From: Apostichopus japonicus
Taxonomy: Eukaryota > Echinodermata > Holothuroidea > Aspidochirotida > Stichopodidae
Length of the DNA stretch: 64,000 bases
NCBI RefSeq assembly: GCF_037975245.1
Contig: NC_092577.1
Location: forward strand, 8,281,013-8,345,012
Direction of reading: 5' to 3'
The translations under genes were made by a program, and so were the position numbers. This document shows, piece by piece, positions 1 through 13,784 of this stretch (its first letter is position 1; every line of letters starts with the position of its first letter). The notes below the pieces were generated by a model. That model saw only the letters and a program-made list of their open reading frames with translations, searched no databases and was not told the DNA's origin.

Positions 1-362
1 TTTATTGTAAACATCCAGAGTAGGCCTACGAGTACGAGTACGAAGTTTACGAACTTTGACTGAAAGAAAGTTTTAAACGAGAATAGTTTCATGTTGAAGG
101 GCAAAACCTTTTTATACGTGTTTATTTTATTCCCCGATATGTTCTGGTTACCAGAAGTAATGAAAACAAGAAGGAAAGTTCGTGCCTTATCCTTTCGGGG
201 TAACATATCATTTTTTTTATGCACATTAGGCTAGGAAACGTTGCACTGAGTACTGTTCGAAAACATGTCGAGACAAGACTCGGTGCATTGGATACTGTTC
301 GCTGTTTAGGTATGCATGTAGAGACGTTCCACTGCCAATCGTTTCTTGGCGATTTGCCAAGT
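1..362. other. No recognisable feature
   Basis: AT-rich DNA with no convincing reading frame, splice-bounded exon or repeat seen. It precedes the first copy of the dispersed hairpin module. Confidence 0.5.
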
Positions 363-376
363 TTAACTAAGAACAC

Positions 377-670
377 GTGAACTATCTAAGCGGAGCGCCA
401 CCATCGGTTGGCGCGCAGCGTACAAGAAAATTTTTCTTCTGGCAGACCCCTCAGATTGCAGGAAACGGCACTTCCCGTGCATTATGGCAGAAAGCAACAC
501 CCCTAAAATTGATAAAAATTTCCGGCAATTTTTTATTTTGGGAAATATTCTCGAAGGAAGTGATCGCCATTTATTCCTAAGTTTACCAATTCCTCGTCTC
601 CCAGAAGCGCCCAACATTTAAGATATCGAAACATTTTCGTGTTGGCTGATCCATGATCACCGCCCATCAA
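377..670 (+). repeat. Dispersed hairpin module, copy 1
   Basis: First of six dispersed copies of one module that begins near ACTATCTAAGCGGAGCGCC. Its core is an imperfect palindrome (GCGCCACC, a short loop, GGTTGGCGC), followed by a conserved tail with AGAAAATTTTT and a later block reading GGAAACGGCACTTCCCG. The small frames across it are not thought to encode protein, because other copies break them. It ends near a GGGCGGCGGAAG stretch and a poly-G run, both typical of the ends of these elements. Boundaries are approximate. Confidence 0.75.
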
Positions 671-1045
671 GGGCGGCGGAAGCACTTTTAATCTGGGGGG
701 GGGGGGTGCACCGACATCAAAGGGCACTTTGCAGCAATTCGATTGGACTGATGCAGCCTTATATTTAGTACCCTTTACAACTCTTATTGTATTATCTTAT
801 TTGTGTACACTCCATCAACGCCCCCCCCCCCCTCTCAGGAAAATATGCATACTAGCACTGCAATATCCAATGTGCAAATTGGGAAACAAGGAACAAGTTT
901 TCTTTTGAGACAAAATGAATGAAATCATGCTAATTGCTAATGTAGGAATCTTCCGACTTAGAGTTTATTTCTTGTTAATATGTTAACAAATTTGTTTCAT
1001 TCGAAATAGCTTTGAGTTTGACCCACAGATATTCACTAAGAATCA

Positions 1046-1315
1046 GAGGCATAGCCAGGAGTTGCAAAGTTGTATGCCCGACTATCTGAGCGGAGCGCCA
1101 CCATCGGTTGGCGCAGAGCGTAGTAGAAAATTTTTGGTTTTACAAACCCCTCAGATGGCCGGAAAAAGGCCCTTCCGAGTGTTCATTCTGGTTCCCTGGC
1201 CTCTTGCTAACTTGAGACACCTCATTTTTTATGTAGAAAATGGGCACATTTTTAACCTGGGGAAAAGTGGGGGCACGTGCCCCCCGGTTCCGCCGCCCTT
1301 GCCGCCCATGCCCGT
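1046..1315 (+). repeat. Dispersed hairpin module, copy 2, in a degenerate element
   Basis: Same hairpin core as copy 1 (GAGCGCCACC loop GGTTGGCGC), followed by the AGAAAATTTTT block and a GGCC-GGAAA block. It is preceded by CAGAGGCATAGCCAGG, which resembles a degraded hAT-type terminus of the CAGGGGCGTAGCCAGG kind. It ends in a G-rich/C-rich stretch and GCCGCCCATG. No target-site duplication could be fixed, so the outer limits are approximate. Confidence 0.65.
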
Positions 1316-1706
1316 GAGAAGTGGTGACTAGGTGAAGAAAAAGCCATGCCGTTTGAAAACATGGGCAGAAAAAGTGAAAGTGGAGAAACCTAAGGTAAAA
1401 CGCGCGATAACGAAGTGATTATTTTCCAGGTTAATTGAGACTGTATCAAACGCGAGCTTAGGACAAACATATTCAAAGGTAATGGCATTACTAATCCCGA
1501 TATGTCGTCTTTGAGGTGTGTGGAAAATCCGCAACGACCATCAAAGAGCAATTGAATATTTAGTCTACTTTTCGATTTCGAAAACACTTTTTTTTAAATT
1601 ATGACAAAATTTTATGACACCTTTGATTTTTTTTTGGGGGGGGGGGGCCTGTGCCCCCGGGCCCCAATGGGCACGACGCCACTGACCCCCAGATATAGGC
1701 CCATTG

Positions 1707-2067
1707 CAGGGGTGGGCAACCTTTTGAATGAATGGGACAGATTTTAGGAGTGAAAGATCGACAGGGCCGCACCTAACCAACGGCCTGCTGCTGATTTCAA
1801 ACCTTTGATTCCGAGGACGTTCAAGCAATAGGTGTGTGTACTTAACCTGTATTCACAAAACCATAATGTCAATACAGTCCTGTTGATAATTAATGGTGAT
1901 AATAGACCAACCTGACAGCATCATAAGTGCAGATAAATTCTAAGCAGCTAGCTCGTTTTTGGTGATGATGCAAAATAGCTTGATATTTTTCTTTTTCTTG
2001 AGACATCTCACGGGCCGCAAAAAAATCACTGGCGGGCCGCATGTGGCCCGCAGGTTGCTCACCCCTG
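1707..2067. mobile_element. hAT-type MITE (361 bp)
   Basis: The left end reads CAGGGGTGGGCAACCTTTTG. The right end, on the opposite strand, reads CAGGGGTGAGCAACCTG, giving an imperfect terminal inverted repeat of the hAT CAGGGGTG type. Near the right end is a GC-rich block with repeated GGGCCGCA. The 8 bases on each side (GCCCATTG and GTCTATAG) match at 5 of 8 positions, compatible with a decayed 8-bp target duplication. There is no coding capacity, so it is non-autonomous. Confidence 0.7.
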
Positions 2068-2575
2068 GTCTATAGGAACGATGTCCCAAAATTTCCCCGG
2101 ACATATAGGCGAAGGAAGCTGTCCGACGCGACTGCATGTGAGTTTCTCGACTTTCTGTCCTGGGAGTCATACCACAAAATGGTGCATTTCCTCATACGCC
2201 ATTATTAATCATTTAAATAACTAACTAATAAGGCACAGCCCATATCCGAGTGCGTATAGCGAGCTTAGCGCAAATTTGGCGCCAGCATGTTAAACCAGGT
2301 TGCTAGGTCTACGAGAATACATTTACATGAAATTTGAAAACAAGGATAGCAAGACAAACCACTTTTATGATGTTTTCAGGACCTCACACATGCGCATGTA
2401 TCGTCAGACTTAGAATAGGTCCCATGTGAGTGGTGGCTAAAGTGATGAAGGCATGAAAATAAATCAGTGGTTGTTCGTTGGAGTCCTCAAGCAAGTTACC
2501 TCGGTTGCTAGGTGGATTTGCATCTGGTTATCGGGTGAATTCTGGTCGGAGCGTACTATGTAACCACCATGTACC
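2068..2575. other. No recognisable feature
   Basis: Nothing beyond AT-rich DNA is seen between the two flanking elements. Confidence 0.4.
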
Positions 2576-3406
2576 CAGGGACGTAGCTAAGGCCTGATGA
2601 TTGGGGGGGGGGGGGGGGTGTAGTGGTTGAAAATCGGTTTTGAAGCAAGAAAATTCCAACTGCTGCTTTGTACCCCCCACCCTCCCGCTACTCGTCAACG
2701 ATACGGTCATTGTCAGTCAGAAAACCCAATCTTTCGCGACTGCACTTCTGTTACGAACTTGTTGCGATACATTTGTATCCAATGGCACTCATTTCAAAAA
2801 CTTATTGCCCCCCCCCACCCCAACCAAATATTTTTGTGAAATTCGGGCAATATGCTGATAGCTTTTTGGATAATTTGCAATGTGTTTTTCAGTGGTTATA
2901 CTGATATTATTATTACCCAACAATTATCACCAATACGGAAGGGTAATAAGACGGAAAATGATTGTATGCTATTTGCATGCGATTTAAAAACCGATGCATG
3001 CCTGTATGATATGCACATGATCAAATTTTGGTCATATTTTCGGGCAAGTCGTTACAACCCCCCCCCCCCCCCCCCACAAAACAAATTGGGCTCCTACGCC
3101 TATGACGGTAGTTCTATTAGGCATTTTTTGTAGTATTCAAAATCATAAGAAGTTTTGTACGGTGGAGAATAAAAATCGCAAGAAACAATTTCCCAAAGTG
3201 GCAAGGAAAACATGGTAAATATGACAGGTCAGGTTAAAGGTCAATTTTGAGCGAAATTTAAAAAAAAATTTACATGAAAAGGCCTAGATAAACTAGAGTG
3301 CGACAGTCGGAAATTCCGACTGTCGCACTCCAATTTTCCAACTAGCGTCAGTTTTACCATGGCTTGGGGGTGAGACACACCCACACCCCCTCTAACGACG
3401 TCCCTG
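2576..3406. mobile_element. Possible hAT-like non-autonomous element
   Basis: The left end CAGGGACGTAGCTAAGG and the right end, read on the other strand as CAGGGACGTCGTTAGAGG, form an imperfect terminal inverted repeat. The interior holds long poly-G and poly-C runs and no coding sequence. The flanking 8-mers (CATGTACC, CGCGGTGA) do not match, so the pair may be ends of two different insertions. The right end abuts, and seems to cut, the hAT transposase remnant that follows. Confidence 0.35.
3296..3330. repeat. 35-bp perfect hairpin
   Basis: Seventeen-base arms (GAGTGCGACAGTCGGAA and its exact reverse complement) flank a single A. Its function is unknown; it sits inside the possible element spanning this region. 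Confidence 0.85.
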
Positions 3407-3790
3407 CGCGGTGAATATGGAACACGATCACATGGTTCAGCCTCTGTTGAGTCATGGTGCTCCGTAGCCTTGTCTTCAAACGCCTCAAAGCCCTAAAAGA
3501 TCTCTCGGCTTCCGTCGAACTGGCGGAGGAGACGAGGAGCAACCGCAAGAGAGCTTCGACTTCACCAAACATAGCCCGTACCACTGGATTCATCAACTTG
3601 AATATTTGTCTATACCCTTCAACCGACGACGAATGGAACTGGCCTCGAAATAAAGGCAGACTAAGCTTAAGATTGTTGGAGAGCTCAGGGTACCAACTCA
3701 CGAGATCTGGGTAGAATTCTCCATTCAGCAACATTGAGTGATATTCGAGGATGTGAATCCTAAGATGTGTAAGCCGTAACCAAATAGAGC
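3407..3790 (-). pseudogene. hAT transposase C-terminal fragment
   Basis: The minus-strand frame (open from about 3790 down to 3354, with its first ATG at 3734) contains the hAT C-terminal dimerisation signature. TEAERSFRALRRLKTRLRS is followed by TMTQQRLN and then an H-x-H. This block is the conserved end of hAT-family DDE transposases, related to ZMYM-like/Tip100-type proteins. Full transposases are about 600-700 residues; only about 125 remain here and no catalytic residues are visible. After the H-x-H the homology stops exactly where a CAGGGACG terminus begins, so a later insertion probably truncated it. It is a dead remnant and gives no activity to nearby elements. Confidence 0.8.
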
Positions 3791-5500
<1,710 letters not shown>

Positions 5501-6186
5501 TATACAAAATATCACGAAGCGCGCGAACAATTTTGGGGATGAAAGTTGCTACGCAAATGCAAATGCCCCCCCAATATTTGAAACAAATCGCCGCCCCTGG
5601 GGGGGGGGCGGGGAGTGGTGTACACCGGTAGCAGTTACCTTCTTCTCAGCTGAATGTAACGTTGCCCCCTCTGCTTCTATTCAAGTGTATAATTTGGAAA
5701 TTTTCTGATTAATGTTGAAATATCAAAATACTTTCATCTCGTCATTTCAAAGTTTTTAGAAATGATAAAATATTGACTTTTTTCTTAGCTTGTAGGAAAA
5801 CAATAATCTGAAAAAATGCTTAAGATGTCTAATTATCTTGCTGTCTTGATGACACTTGTAGTGAGGCAATACTATCACGATAGCTTTCGCTAGTCGATAT
5901 AGTGCGCGTTTTTCCTTGGAACTTACACTCGCCTTCTATCTTGTTTTTACTGGAAAGTCACGACCATGCATCATATTTGTTTTCATTATTTTCATATTAC
6001 GTTTTCATTATATATTTTGTGTTGGACTCCTTTTTATATATAAAATATCATTATTATATAATAAAAATATGTTGTGAATAGTCAAGAGGCCGTCTTAATT
6101 GTAATTTGGTGAGTTTCAGTGTAATAACTTATACGTATTTTTTATCTTTTCCATAAAACCTATACGACCATAACACCGAAACACGT
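5501..6186. other. AT-rich, no gene seen
   Basis: A short transposon-like G-run (5598-5612) is followed by AT-rich DNA. It lies downstream of the candidate minus-strand last exon, so some of it could be 3' untranslated sequence, but I found no clear AATAAA on that strand. Confidence 0.4.
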
Positions 6187-6423
6187 TCAAGCTGCTGTAC
6201 ATGATTCTATGAACGCATCATTACCAGAGTATTGTCGAGGTGCAAATGATGAATTTACGTTTTGCAGCATATCGTTGAAGTCCTCACTTTTCGATCTAAC
6301 GAATTTGCCATTTTGTTGTAAATTGCTATTATTTGAATAGGAAGATTGATCATTTAGCTCAAAAAGAGGGGAAATTCCCTCGTGACCAATGGAAACGACT
6401 TGAACAAGTCTCATTTTCCACAT
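6187..6423 (-). CDS. Candidate 3'-terminal exon, unrecognised protein
   Basis: This 78-codon minus-strand frame begins at a plausible splice acceptor (TTGGTTGTTTAG just upstream of 6423) and ends at a stop at 6187. The sequence is polar and rich in Ser and Asn (NDQSSYSNNSN, VRSKSEDFND), like a cytoplasmic tail or a disordered C-terminus, with no domain I recognise. The first codon happens to be ATG, so a short standalone gene is possible, but the acceptor favours a last exon of a gene lying at higher coordinates. The opposite-strand frame of 143 codons overlaps its end and looks less protein-like. Confidence 0.35.
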   Translation of the reverse strand: MWKMRLVQVVSIGHEGISPLFELNDQSSYSNNSNLQQNGKFVRSKSEDFNDMLQNVNSSFAPRQYSGNDAFIESCTAA

Positions 6424-9400
6424 CTAAACAACCAACGACACAGTCACACTGTTCACACAGTGTGTAAAGCAGCGTTTCAAGAACGGTTGTTACTGTATGG
6501 TTGTACTTCCCTGTTTGTTTGGTGTGATTCCCCGAAGCAACAGTACTGGCTTACTAAATGTGAAGATATTGCAATATATATTCTAGATGGTGAACATACT
6601 GAAAGAAACATACCTAGTATGTTGCAATTGTCCAAGAAGAAATCCCACGTATGTCTTGTGTTCCTTTCAAGTTTCATATTGTTAGGCTATGTACTGTACC
6701 TACAACGTTTGTACAAGGACAGGGACATCATAACGTTGAAGTTATGGCTTAGGTCTTCTCTAGTCATTAAAAAAGTGCAGCATAACTTATGCCTAGTAGT
6801 CCAATGGTTTTAGTTACAATATTCAATACTAGCGCAATGCCAGCATAAAGCGTGACCTAGGCTCAGCACAATGTAGGAATAGCTGAAATATGGTGATGCT
6901 AGCCTGTTACAGTGTTAGTTGCTTACAAGTTGAAGCCTGATCCAACTGTCCAAAAGGTTTTAGTCAAATTTAGTCATAAAACCTACCCTTCATTAGTCAT
7001 AAAACCTACCCTTCAAGTACTCTGGAGTTGTTTCCTCTCCGGGATATTGTGGATTTAAGCGTTAACTTGCCAGTGAGTAACGGTCAAATGAAATGCAAGG
7101 TTTTCCAGAGATTTAAAATTCAATATTACATATAAGCATTATTGTAGTTTGTGTCACCCAAAATACTCAGTAGGGGCTATAGCGCCCCTCTCAAAATACT
7201 GCAGTGCTGTACACCACCCTTACTGGTCCAAGACAACCCATTATTGGAACATATCCATAATTTCCAGGGTTTTTGCTGATAATGCTCATTTCCTATTGAT
7301 GTATCTTCAGCTTCAATATCACTTTTACATACTTTTACATAATTTACAGTATATACTTACTAAAAGTGTAGGAGTCTTTTACAGCTTACCCTGTAACATG
7401 TGAAGTTGATTGCCTAGAGACTGCTGTAGTGTCACGTTGCTATCTGAATGCAAAAGTTCCTAAGGACTTTCATAATAGCTTCAGAAACCAAACACTGTAA
7501 TACTGTATAATCACTAAATTAAAAAGATCAAAGATTGGATGAAAGTGGAACTGCTACCATTGGTTTTTCTTTGTTGTGAGTATCCTTTTGTTTCTGAAGT
7601 TGTCTGAAATTTCTGAACAACTAATTTGATTTCATGTTAGTGTTTCACTTTTGATTTAGAAGTCACTGAGGCTCGAACGGCTCCATGATGTAATAATTCT
7701 ACCGTAGGAAGAAACCCTCTAGTGAATATGAAGATGCAGACCGTACTGGATAGAGGAGAGCAGGACCTACTGTATGAACCTATCAAGGTTTTTTGGTATC
7801 CTACACTTCTTGATGCAAAGAGGTACAGTACATAGGAATGGTAAGAATGAAGTAAATCTGGTTTGTTGTGACTTGATTCACCAAACTGCTGGCTAGCAAG
7901 CATGGTTAAGGAAGTTAAATTCCCCTGCCACTCTTTATCAATATCATGTCATGATAACATTTCTTCCTTGCATATTTGAGAGCTAAATACTGTTTAAAGT
8001 AAACACATTTAGAGGGCATTCAAAGATATACAAGCACTGGCATCCATTAGGGTGGTGAGCACTTGGCAACCCCCCCCCCCTCAATTGGCTAGACTAGGGC
8101 TTCAAAATCAGAGAACATTAAATATCAGAAAAGTGAAAATGCCTCAGCTGAAGTCCCCAGGGACTTATACTTTATAGAATTATATTTTTCTGTCTAACAT
8201 GCATTTAAACTTAGTAGAAGAGGACAAGAAGTCTCAGAGTTGTTACAGGGCTCTTCTGAAGCACCTGGCTAGGGCTCAGATATATTCCACAGAGTAAAAT
8301 CAGATTAAGTATTTCTATTCCTGACATGTCCTCATGTGCTTTAAGTTTCTAGCAGTTTTCAAAAACTATGTGAAAATACTGAAGATTTGGAGAGCTTTGC
8401 AGTACCCTTTTAAGTCCAGCCACTATAAACAGAGAACACAATTGGAAATACTTCCTACTAATCTGAGTATATACAGCTTCCAATACAGAATTGTCACTTG
8501 CTGAGCCAGTCACTGCAGTTGGTTTTAATAAAATCTTATTGGTCTCAAAATTGATCTAACTTTACCGACTTGAGTACGGTGGCTTAATAGGGACATAGGG
8601 GAAAACTAAGTGTCCCCAAATTTTACAATTTTGACTTTTTTTATCTCATTTAACTATTTCAACTCAAAATTTTGAGGTTGCAAGTGTCTTCATCTGCCAA
8701 ATTTGTGGAAAGAACTGACCATATTGGATAGCTATTGATCAGCTGAACAGGGTAAGTCTCTATAAACCTTGATCTAAAATCTAGAAAAAGACCCCCGGAG
8801 AGTGGTGTAATTAGGTAAATGTACAGTAGACAATGCAGGGGCCTGGTGCCATTAAATGAAGAAAAATGATGTAAAAAAACCCATCCACCGAAGCTGACAC
8901 ACTAAATTAGATACAATTATCTCCTGATGAGTGGAAATTCAAAAGATATTCTGTCCTCAATAGGAAAAAAGGTCAATATATCCTATCATTAGGACTTAAT
9001 TTTCATTCACATCATTTTCTTTTCTCTTCATTAGGTTAACTTGAGTTATCCTGTAGCGAGCTATTAGGGGATCACCTATTCCATCTCTAGTTACCAAATT
9101 TTTATTGGAAGCTTTCACATTGTGCTGACAAGGAAAATAAATGTTTCATCAGCTGATATTTCCTCCATGTGATGGTAATCACATTAATGGTTGTGTAGAA
9201 CAGTGTTAGTAATGTTTTAACAACCTCTGATAGATTTTATGGATAGCATTGCAGATCAAGGAATACTCTTGTTTCTCCATTCACTCTCACTAAAAGAATT
9301 TTATATAAAGTTTTAACTCATCCATTCAAAATACAACTGACAGAAATTATTCCCTAGTCAGGACATTAAAATGATCGGATTCTTGCTGGATTAATGCAGT

Positions 9401-9859
9401 ACTTGGTATGTTTGTAATGAGCTTGCCATGACACAATAGCTGCCTAAACACAGGCTGGTACATTTTACCATTTGAAAAACTGAAATAAAAATTGCCTCCT
9501 GAGACTCAAATGAATAAAGTCTTCTAAGAACTCCTGACACTCCCAGAATGGTCAGACTGGAAGATAACTTGTTGGTTTCTATGAAAGTAGTTTGGGTTAC
9601 CTACAAATATGTCTTCTGTTAAGTTATTTATTTCAGATTAAAACCAAAAACTTGAAATACCATTTTAGATATTCTATAATGATGTAGAAACATTAAAGGA
9701 GTCAACTCAGTCTGTATTGCTGAGCTAAACGTGTGTTAGAGGTATTCGTAATGAACACTCCATCAAACAAACAACAAAACCTTGATTAATTTAGGTATGT
9801 CATACATAGGTCACGCAACTATGGATATAATCTGAACTTTAATGTACTTTGTTATGATG
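6424..9859. other. Mostly unique AT-rich DNA
   Basis: No domain-bearing frame is seen. A roughly 24-bp tandem duplication (unit containing CATAAAACCTACCCTTCA) lies at about 6974-7015, and a poly-C run near 8070. This may be intronic or intergenic space of the minus-strand gene whose candidate last exon lies at 9994-10107. Confidence 0.4.
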
Positions 9860-9865
9860 TTTATT
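9860..9865 (-). promoter_or_regulatory. Candidate poly(A) signal AATAAA (minus strand)
   Basis: TTTATT on the plus strand is AATAAA on the minus strand. It lies about 130 bases beyond the stop codon of the candidate last exon at 9994-10107, a normal distance for a short 3' untranslated region. Confidence 0.4.
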
Positions 9866-9993
9866 TACTGTAGTACGGTTGAGTTGACTGTTTTAAGCAT
9901 TTGCTTAAATGTTAGAAAACTATGATTCAAAACGTAATTGGACAGTACAATGCAAATCACCTCCACCTTTGATATTCATCTCAAAGATGTCTA

Positions 9994-10107
9994 TCATATA
10001 TCAGCTGAAGATGATGGCTGGGTTTGCTTCTCCCTTAATTCTTTGATATTTTTCTCCAAACTCCTGATAAACTGTCGCACACCAGTTCTAAGATCCACAA
10101 TCACATC
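9994..10107 (-). CDS. Candidate last exon, short coiled-coil C-terminus
   Basis: Reading the minus strand, a good acceptor (TGCTTCTTTAGCCTCACAG) is followed by 37 codons and a stop at 9994-9996. The peptide includes DLRTGVRQFIRSLEKNIKE and then KQTQPSSSADI. The middle has the spacing and charge of an amphipathic helix or coiled coil; the end is a disordered Ser-rich tail. It has no internal start, so ATG-based gene finding misses it. An AATAAA follows about 130 bases later on this strand. I do not recognise the family. Upstream exons should lie at higher coordinates but were not identified. Confidence 0.5.
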   Translation of the reverse strand, partial: DVIVDLRTGVRQFIRSLEKNIKELREKQTQPSSSADI

Positions 10108-10559
10108 CTGTGAGGCTAAAGAAGCATTATTCAAGTAAGGTGTACACAAAACCAGTGACATTGAGAGCCAGCCACAGTTCCATGAAAAATGTTCTTACCA
10201 GATCCACTTTGTTTAAGTCATTGTTTATCCAAAGTTAAAGTGTATCATTCTTTTTCACTTGGCACTTGTAGCCACTTGTGACAACTGTAGCCACCACCCA
10301 ACCCCCACCCTCTCACACCAGGACTGCACAGAACAAAATGTTATGAAATAACAGTATATATCAAATTGCAGATAGAAAATTATGTACTTTTACTCAATCA
10401 ATTATAGTACAATGTCATCAATTCAGAAATCCTACAAATTTATCAACCTATAGACAGTATAATGAGCCATTGGTTCCTAAATTATGTGACCAGAATCCTT
10501 CATCATGTTTTTTTCAGGCTCCATTTTTGGTTCCTTGCTTTAGCAAAAGGAACCTATGT

Positions 10560-10612
10560 AGTCAGGTTTGTGTGTGTGTGTGTGGGTGTGTGTGTCTGTG
10601 TGTGCATCTGTG
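10560..10612. repeat. (GT)n microsatellite
   Basis: A GT-rich tract interrupted by GGG and CT, immediately before the AGGTCA satellite. A similar GT-rich tract precedes the second AGGTCA block near 29610, so it appears to be part of the same repeat family. Confidence 0.85.
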
Positions 10613-10724
10613 ACACTTTCTTGGGTACGCTCTATCTCAATAAGGGAATGTTGGATTGAGGCCAAACTTGGACTATAGATCCGCCATATGGAGAAGGTGT
10701 GCCCTATTGTTTTTGGTGCCCACA

Positions 10725-13225
10725 AAGGTCACCAAAGGTCAGTTATGGTCCAAAAACCGAACATATTAAAACTGCAATAACTCCCAGTGCCAATGTGCGA
10801 CAAGGTTGATATTTTGGGAAAAGTTGTGAACTGGTTAGGGGAACATTTTCAAACTTAACGGTCATGTGATCCGAGGTCACCAAAGGTCAATTAATGATAA
10901 AAAACTAGTATTTTTGCGATAACTTGAGAACGAAATGTCCGTTAGGGTTGGGAGTTGCTTCAATGTTATCCAATTGTCGACCCGCATCTGGGTGACCCTT
11001 GACCTCAATTTGACCTCTGGTGACCTTTACGTGTTTTGGGGGATTTTTACAGTTTTGATGCTATTTTCAGATGTCAAAGGTACCTTCTGATCATAAATGT
11101 CAATGGGTTGACCCCGTGTGACCTTTATGTGCGAAGTTATATGGGGTCAAAGTTTTTCGGTCGGAGTTAGGATGGTTGTACAGACTTGTCGTTTTGTTTT
11201 TTGGAATCAGGAGATTAAACTGCATCAGAAACCAAGGTCAAAAGGTCAAAGGTCACATTAGAAAAAATGTGCTTATTTTGGGAGGAAACGAGCAAAAAAG
11301 GAAATGTTTGGTTTTGATGCTAGATTTGGATATCAAAGGTACCTTCCGATCAAAAATGTCAATTGGTTGACACCCGTGTGACCTTCCTGTGCGAAGTTAT
11401 ACGAGGTCAAAGTTAATTTTCAGACATTTAATGCAACAACTCCCAGTTCCAAGGTGTGACATGGTTGATATTTTTGGACAAGTTGCAAATGGTATAGGTA
11501 AATATTTTCAAACTTAACGGTCATGTGATCCGAGGTCACCAAAGGTCAATTAATGTTAAAAAACTAGTATTTTGGGGGCAGAAAATGGGCAAAGAAAAAA
11601 TGTTTGAATTTGTATAGTTTGATGCTCTAACTTAGGTCTCATCAATCAAAAATGTCAATAAGTTGACCCAAGGTGACCTTTGTATGTTAAGTTATATGAG
11701 GTCAAAGTTAATTTTCAGACATTTAATGCAATAACTCCCAGTTCCAAGTTGTGACAAGGTTGATATTTTTGGAGTAGTTGCAAATGGTATAGGGGAATAT
11801 TTTCAAACTTAACGGTCATGTGATACAAGGTCACCAAAGGTCAATTAATGATAAAAAACTAGTATTTTTGCGATAACTTGAGAACAAATTGTCTGTTAGG
11901 GTTGGGAGTTGCTTCAATGTAATCCAATTGTCGACCCGCATCTGGGTGACCCTTGACCTCTGGTGACCTCTGGTGACCTTTTCGTGTTTTGTGGAATTTT
12001 ACAGTTTCCATGCTATTTTCAGATGTTAAAGGTACCTTTTGATCATAAATGTCAATGGGTTGACCCCCATGTGACATTCGTGTGCGAAGTTACAATAGGT
12101 CAAAGTTAATTTTCAGACATTTAATGCAATAACTCCCAGTTCCAAGGTGTGACAAGGTTAATTTTTTGGACAAGTTGCAAATGGTATAGGGGAATATTTT
12201 CAAACTTAACGGTCATGTTGTCCAACGTCACCAAAGGTCAGCTAATGTTAAAAAAGTAGTATTTTGGGGGGAGAAAATGGGCAAAGAAAATATGTTTGAA
12301 TTTTTACAGTCATGCTCTAACTGAGGTCTCATCAATCAAAAATGTCAATAAGTTGACCCAAGGTGACCTTTGTATGTTAAGTTATATGAGGTCAAAGTTA
12401 ATTTTCAGACATTTAATGCAATAACTCCCAGTTCCAAGTTGTGACAAGGTTGATATTTTTGGAGTAGTTGCAAATGGTATAGGGGAATATTTTCAAACTT
12501 AACGGTCATGTGATACAAGGTCACCAAAGGTCAATTAATGATAAAAAACTAGTATTTTTGCGATGACTTGAGAACAAATTGTCTGTTAGGGTTGGGAGTT
12601 GCTTCAATGTAATCCAATTGTCGACCCGCATCTGGGTGACCCTTGACCTCAATTTGACCTCTGGTGACCTTTTCGTGTTTTGTGGAATTTTACAGTTTCG
12701 ATGCTATTTTCAGATGTTAAAGGTACCTTTTGATCATAAATGTCAATGGGTTGACCCCCATGTGACATTCGTGTGCGAAGTTATAATAGGTCAAAGTTAA
12801 TTTTCAGACATTTAATGCAATAACTCCCAGTTCCAAGGTGTGACAAGGTTAATTTTTTTGGACAAGTTGCAAATGGTATAGGGGAATATTTTCAAACTTA
12901 ACGGTCATGTTGTCCAACGTCACCAAAGGTCAGCTAATGTTAAAAAAGTAGTATTTTGGGGGGAGAAAATGGGCAAAGAAAATATGTTTGAATTTTTACA
13001 GTCATGCTCTATTTAGGTCTCACCGATCAAAAATGTCAATTGGTTGACCTCCGATTGACCTTTGTGTGTGAAGTTATGTATACAAGTTCAAAGTTAATTT
13101 TTTGAAATTTAATGCAATTAAATCTTAATGCCAAGGTGTGACATGGTTGATATTTTGGGACAAGTTGTGAACGAAGTGGTGGAAAATTTTAAAACTTAAA
13201 GGTCATGTCATCTGAGGTCACCAAT
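10725..13225. repeat. AGGTCA-rich higher-order satellite
   Basis: About 2.5 kb of tandem repeat. A landmark segment (AGGTCAAAGTTAATTTTCAG) starts near 11404, 11699, 12098, 12387 and 12788, so subunits of about 290-295 and 400 bp alternate in a higher-order unit of about 690 bp. More diverged copies lie on either side. By hand count there are about 36 perfect AGGTCA/TGACCT hexamers, against roughly one expected by chance. The direct repeat AGGTCA-ccaa-AGGTCA (4-base spacing) recurs, for example at 10726-10741. This matches the DR4 layout bound by some nuclear-receptor heterodimers; any binding is inference. Confidence 0.9.
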
Positions 13226-13784
13226 GTTATCATATCTGTTCACACGCTTGTAGGTCTCTTATATTTCTTACATTTTGGACGCCATATTTAGATCTCAAAA
13301 GTGCCTTTTCATCAAAAATCCGATCACATTTTGTGATCACAAAAGTGTTGGCTATAGTGTTGGTTACTTTATGGGAACATGTAGGACCACAATTACTTGG
13401 ACTATTTGAGCCCAATCTTGCTTGATAATATTATGTGTATTGTCATATACCCCAAGCAAGGAACCACAGTGCCCTTGGGCTCTTGTTTCAGGTTGTCTTT
13501 GTTTTAGCTCTTGTTTCTCAATTGAATATAAACCAGACTGGATTGCTAGTGGTATTTTGCCTAAAGTTTTTATTGAATATTCAATGCTTGTCTCAATTTC
13601 AAATTATGTTTCTTTGTATTTCAATTAGTTTGGTATTAGGTGAGCTGTATATACACTGTGGGAAGCATTATGAGACCTTGAACTCATCTTGTACAGTCTA
13701 TAGATTTGTATTCTAGTTTCTCCTAGTTGTATCAGTTTATTTACATTGTTATTATAATTATAACTGAGTATTTTTTTTTGAAAC
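13226..13784. other. No recognisable feature
   Basis: AT-rich sequence between the satellite and the large direct duplication. Short frames here lack splice or domain support. Confidence 0.4.

Noticed and set aside
2576-3406. Firm annotation as a single complete hAT element
   Set aside because: The ends resemble each other, but the flanking 8-mers do not match, so only a low-confidence entry was kept.
3454-3714. 86-codon plus-strand frame
   Set aside because: It is the antisense of the hAT transposase fragment, which carries the recognisable motif.
11176-13716. Short frames within and just after the AGGTCA satellite
   Set aside because: Those in the satellite are broken between repeat units. 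The ones after it lack domains and splice context.
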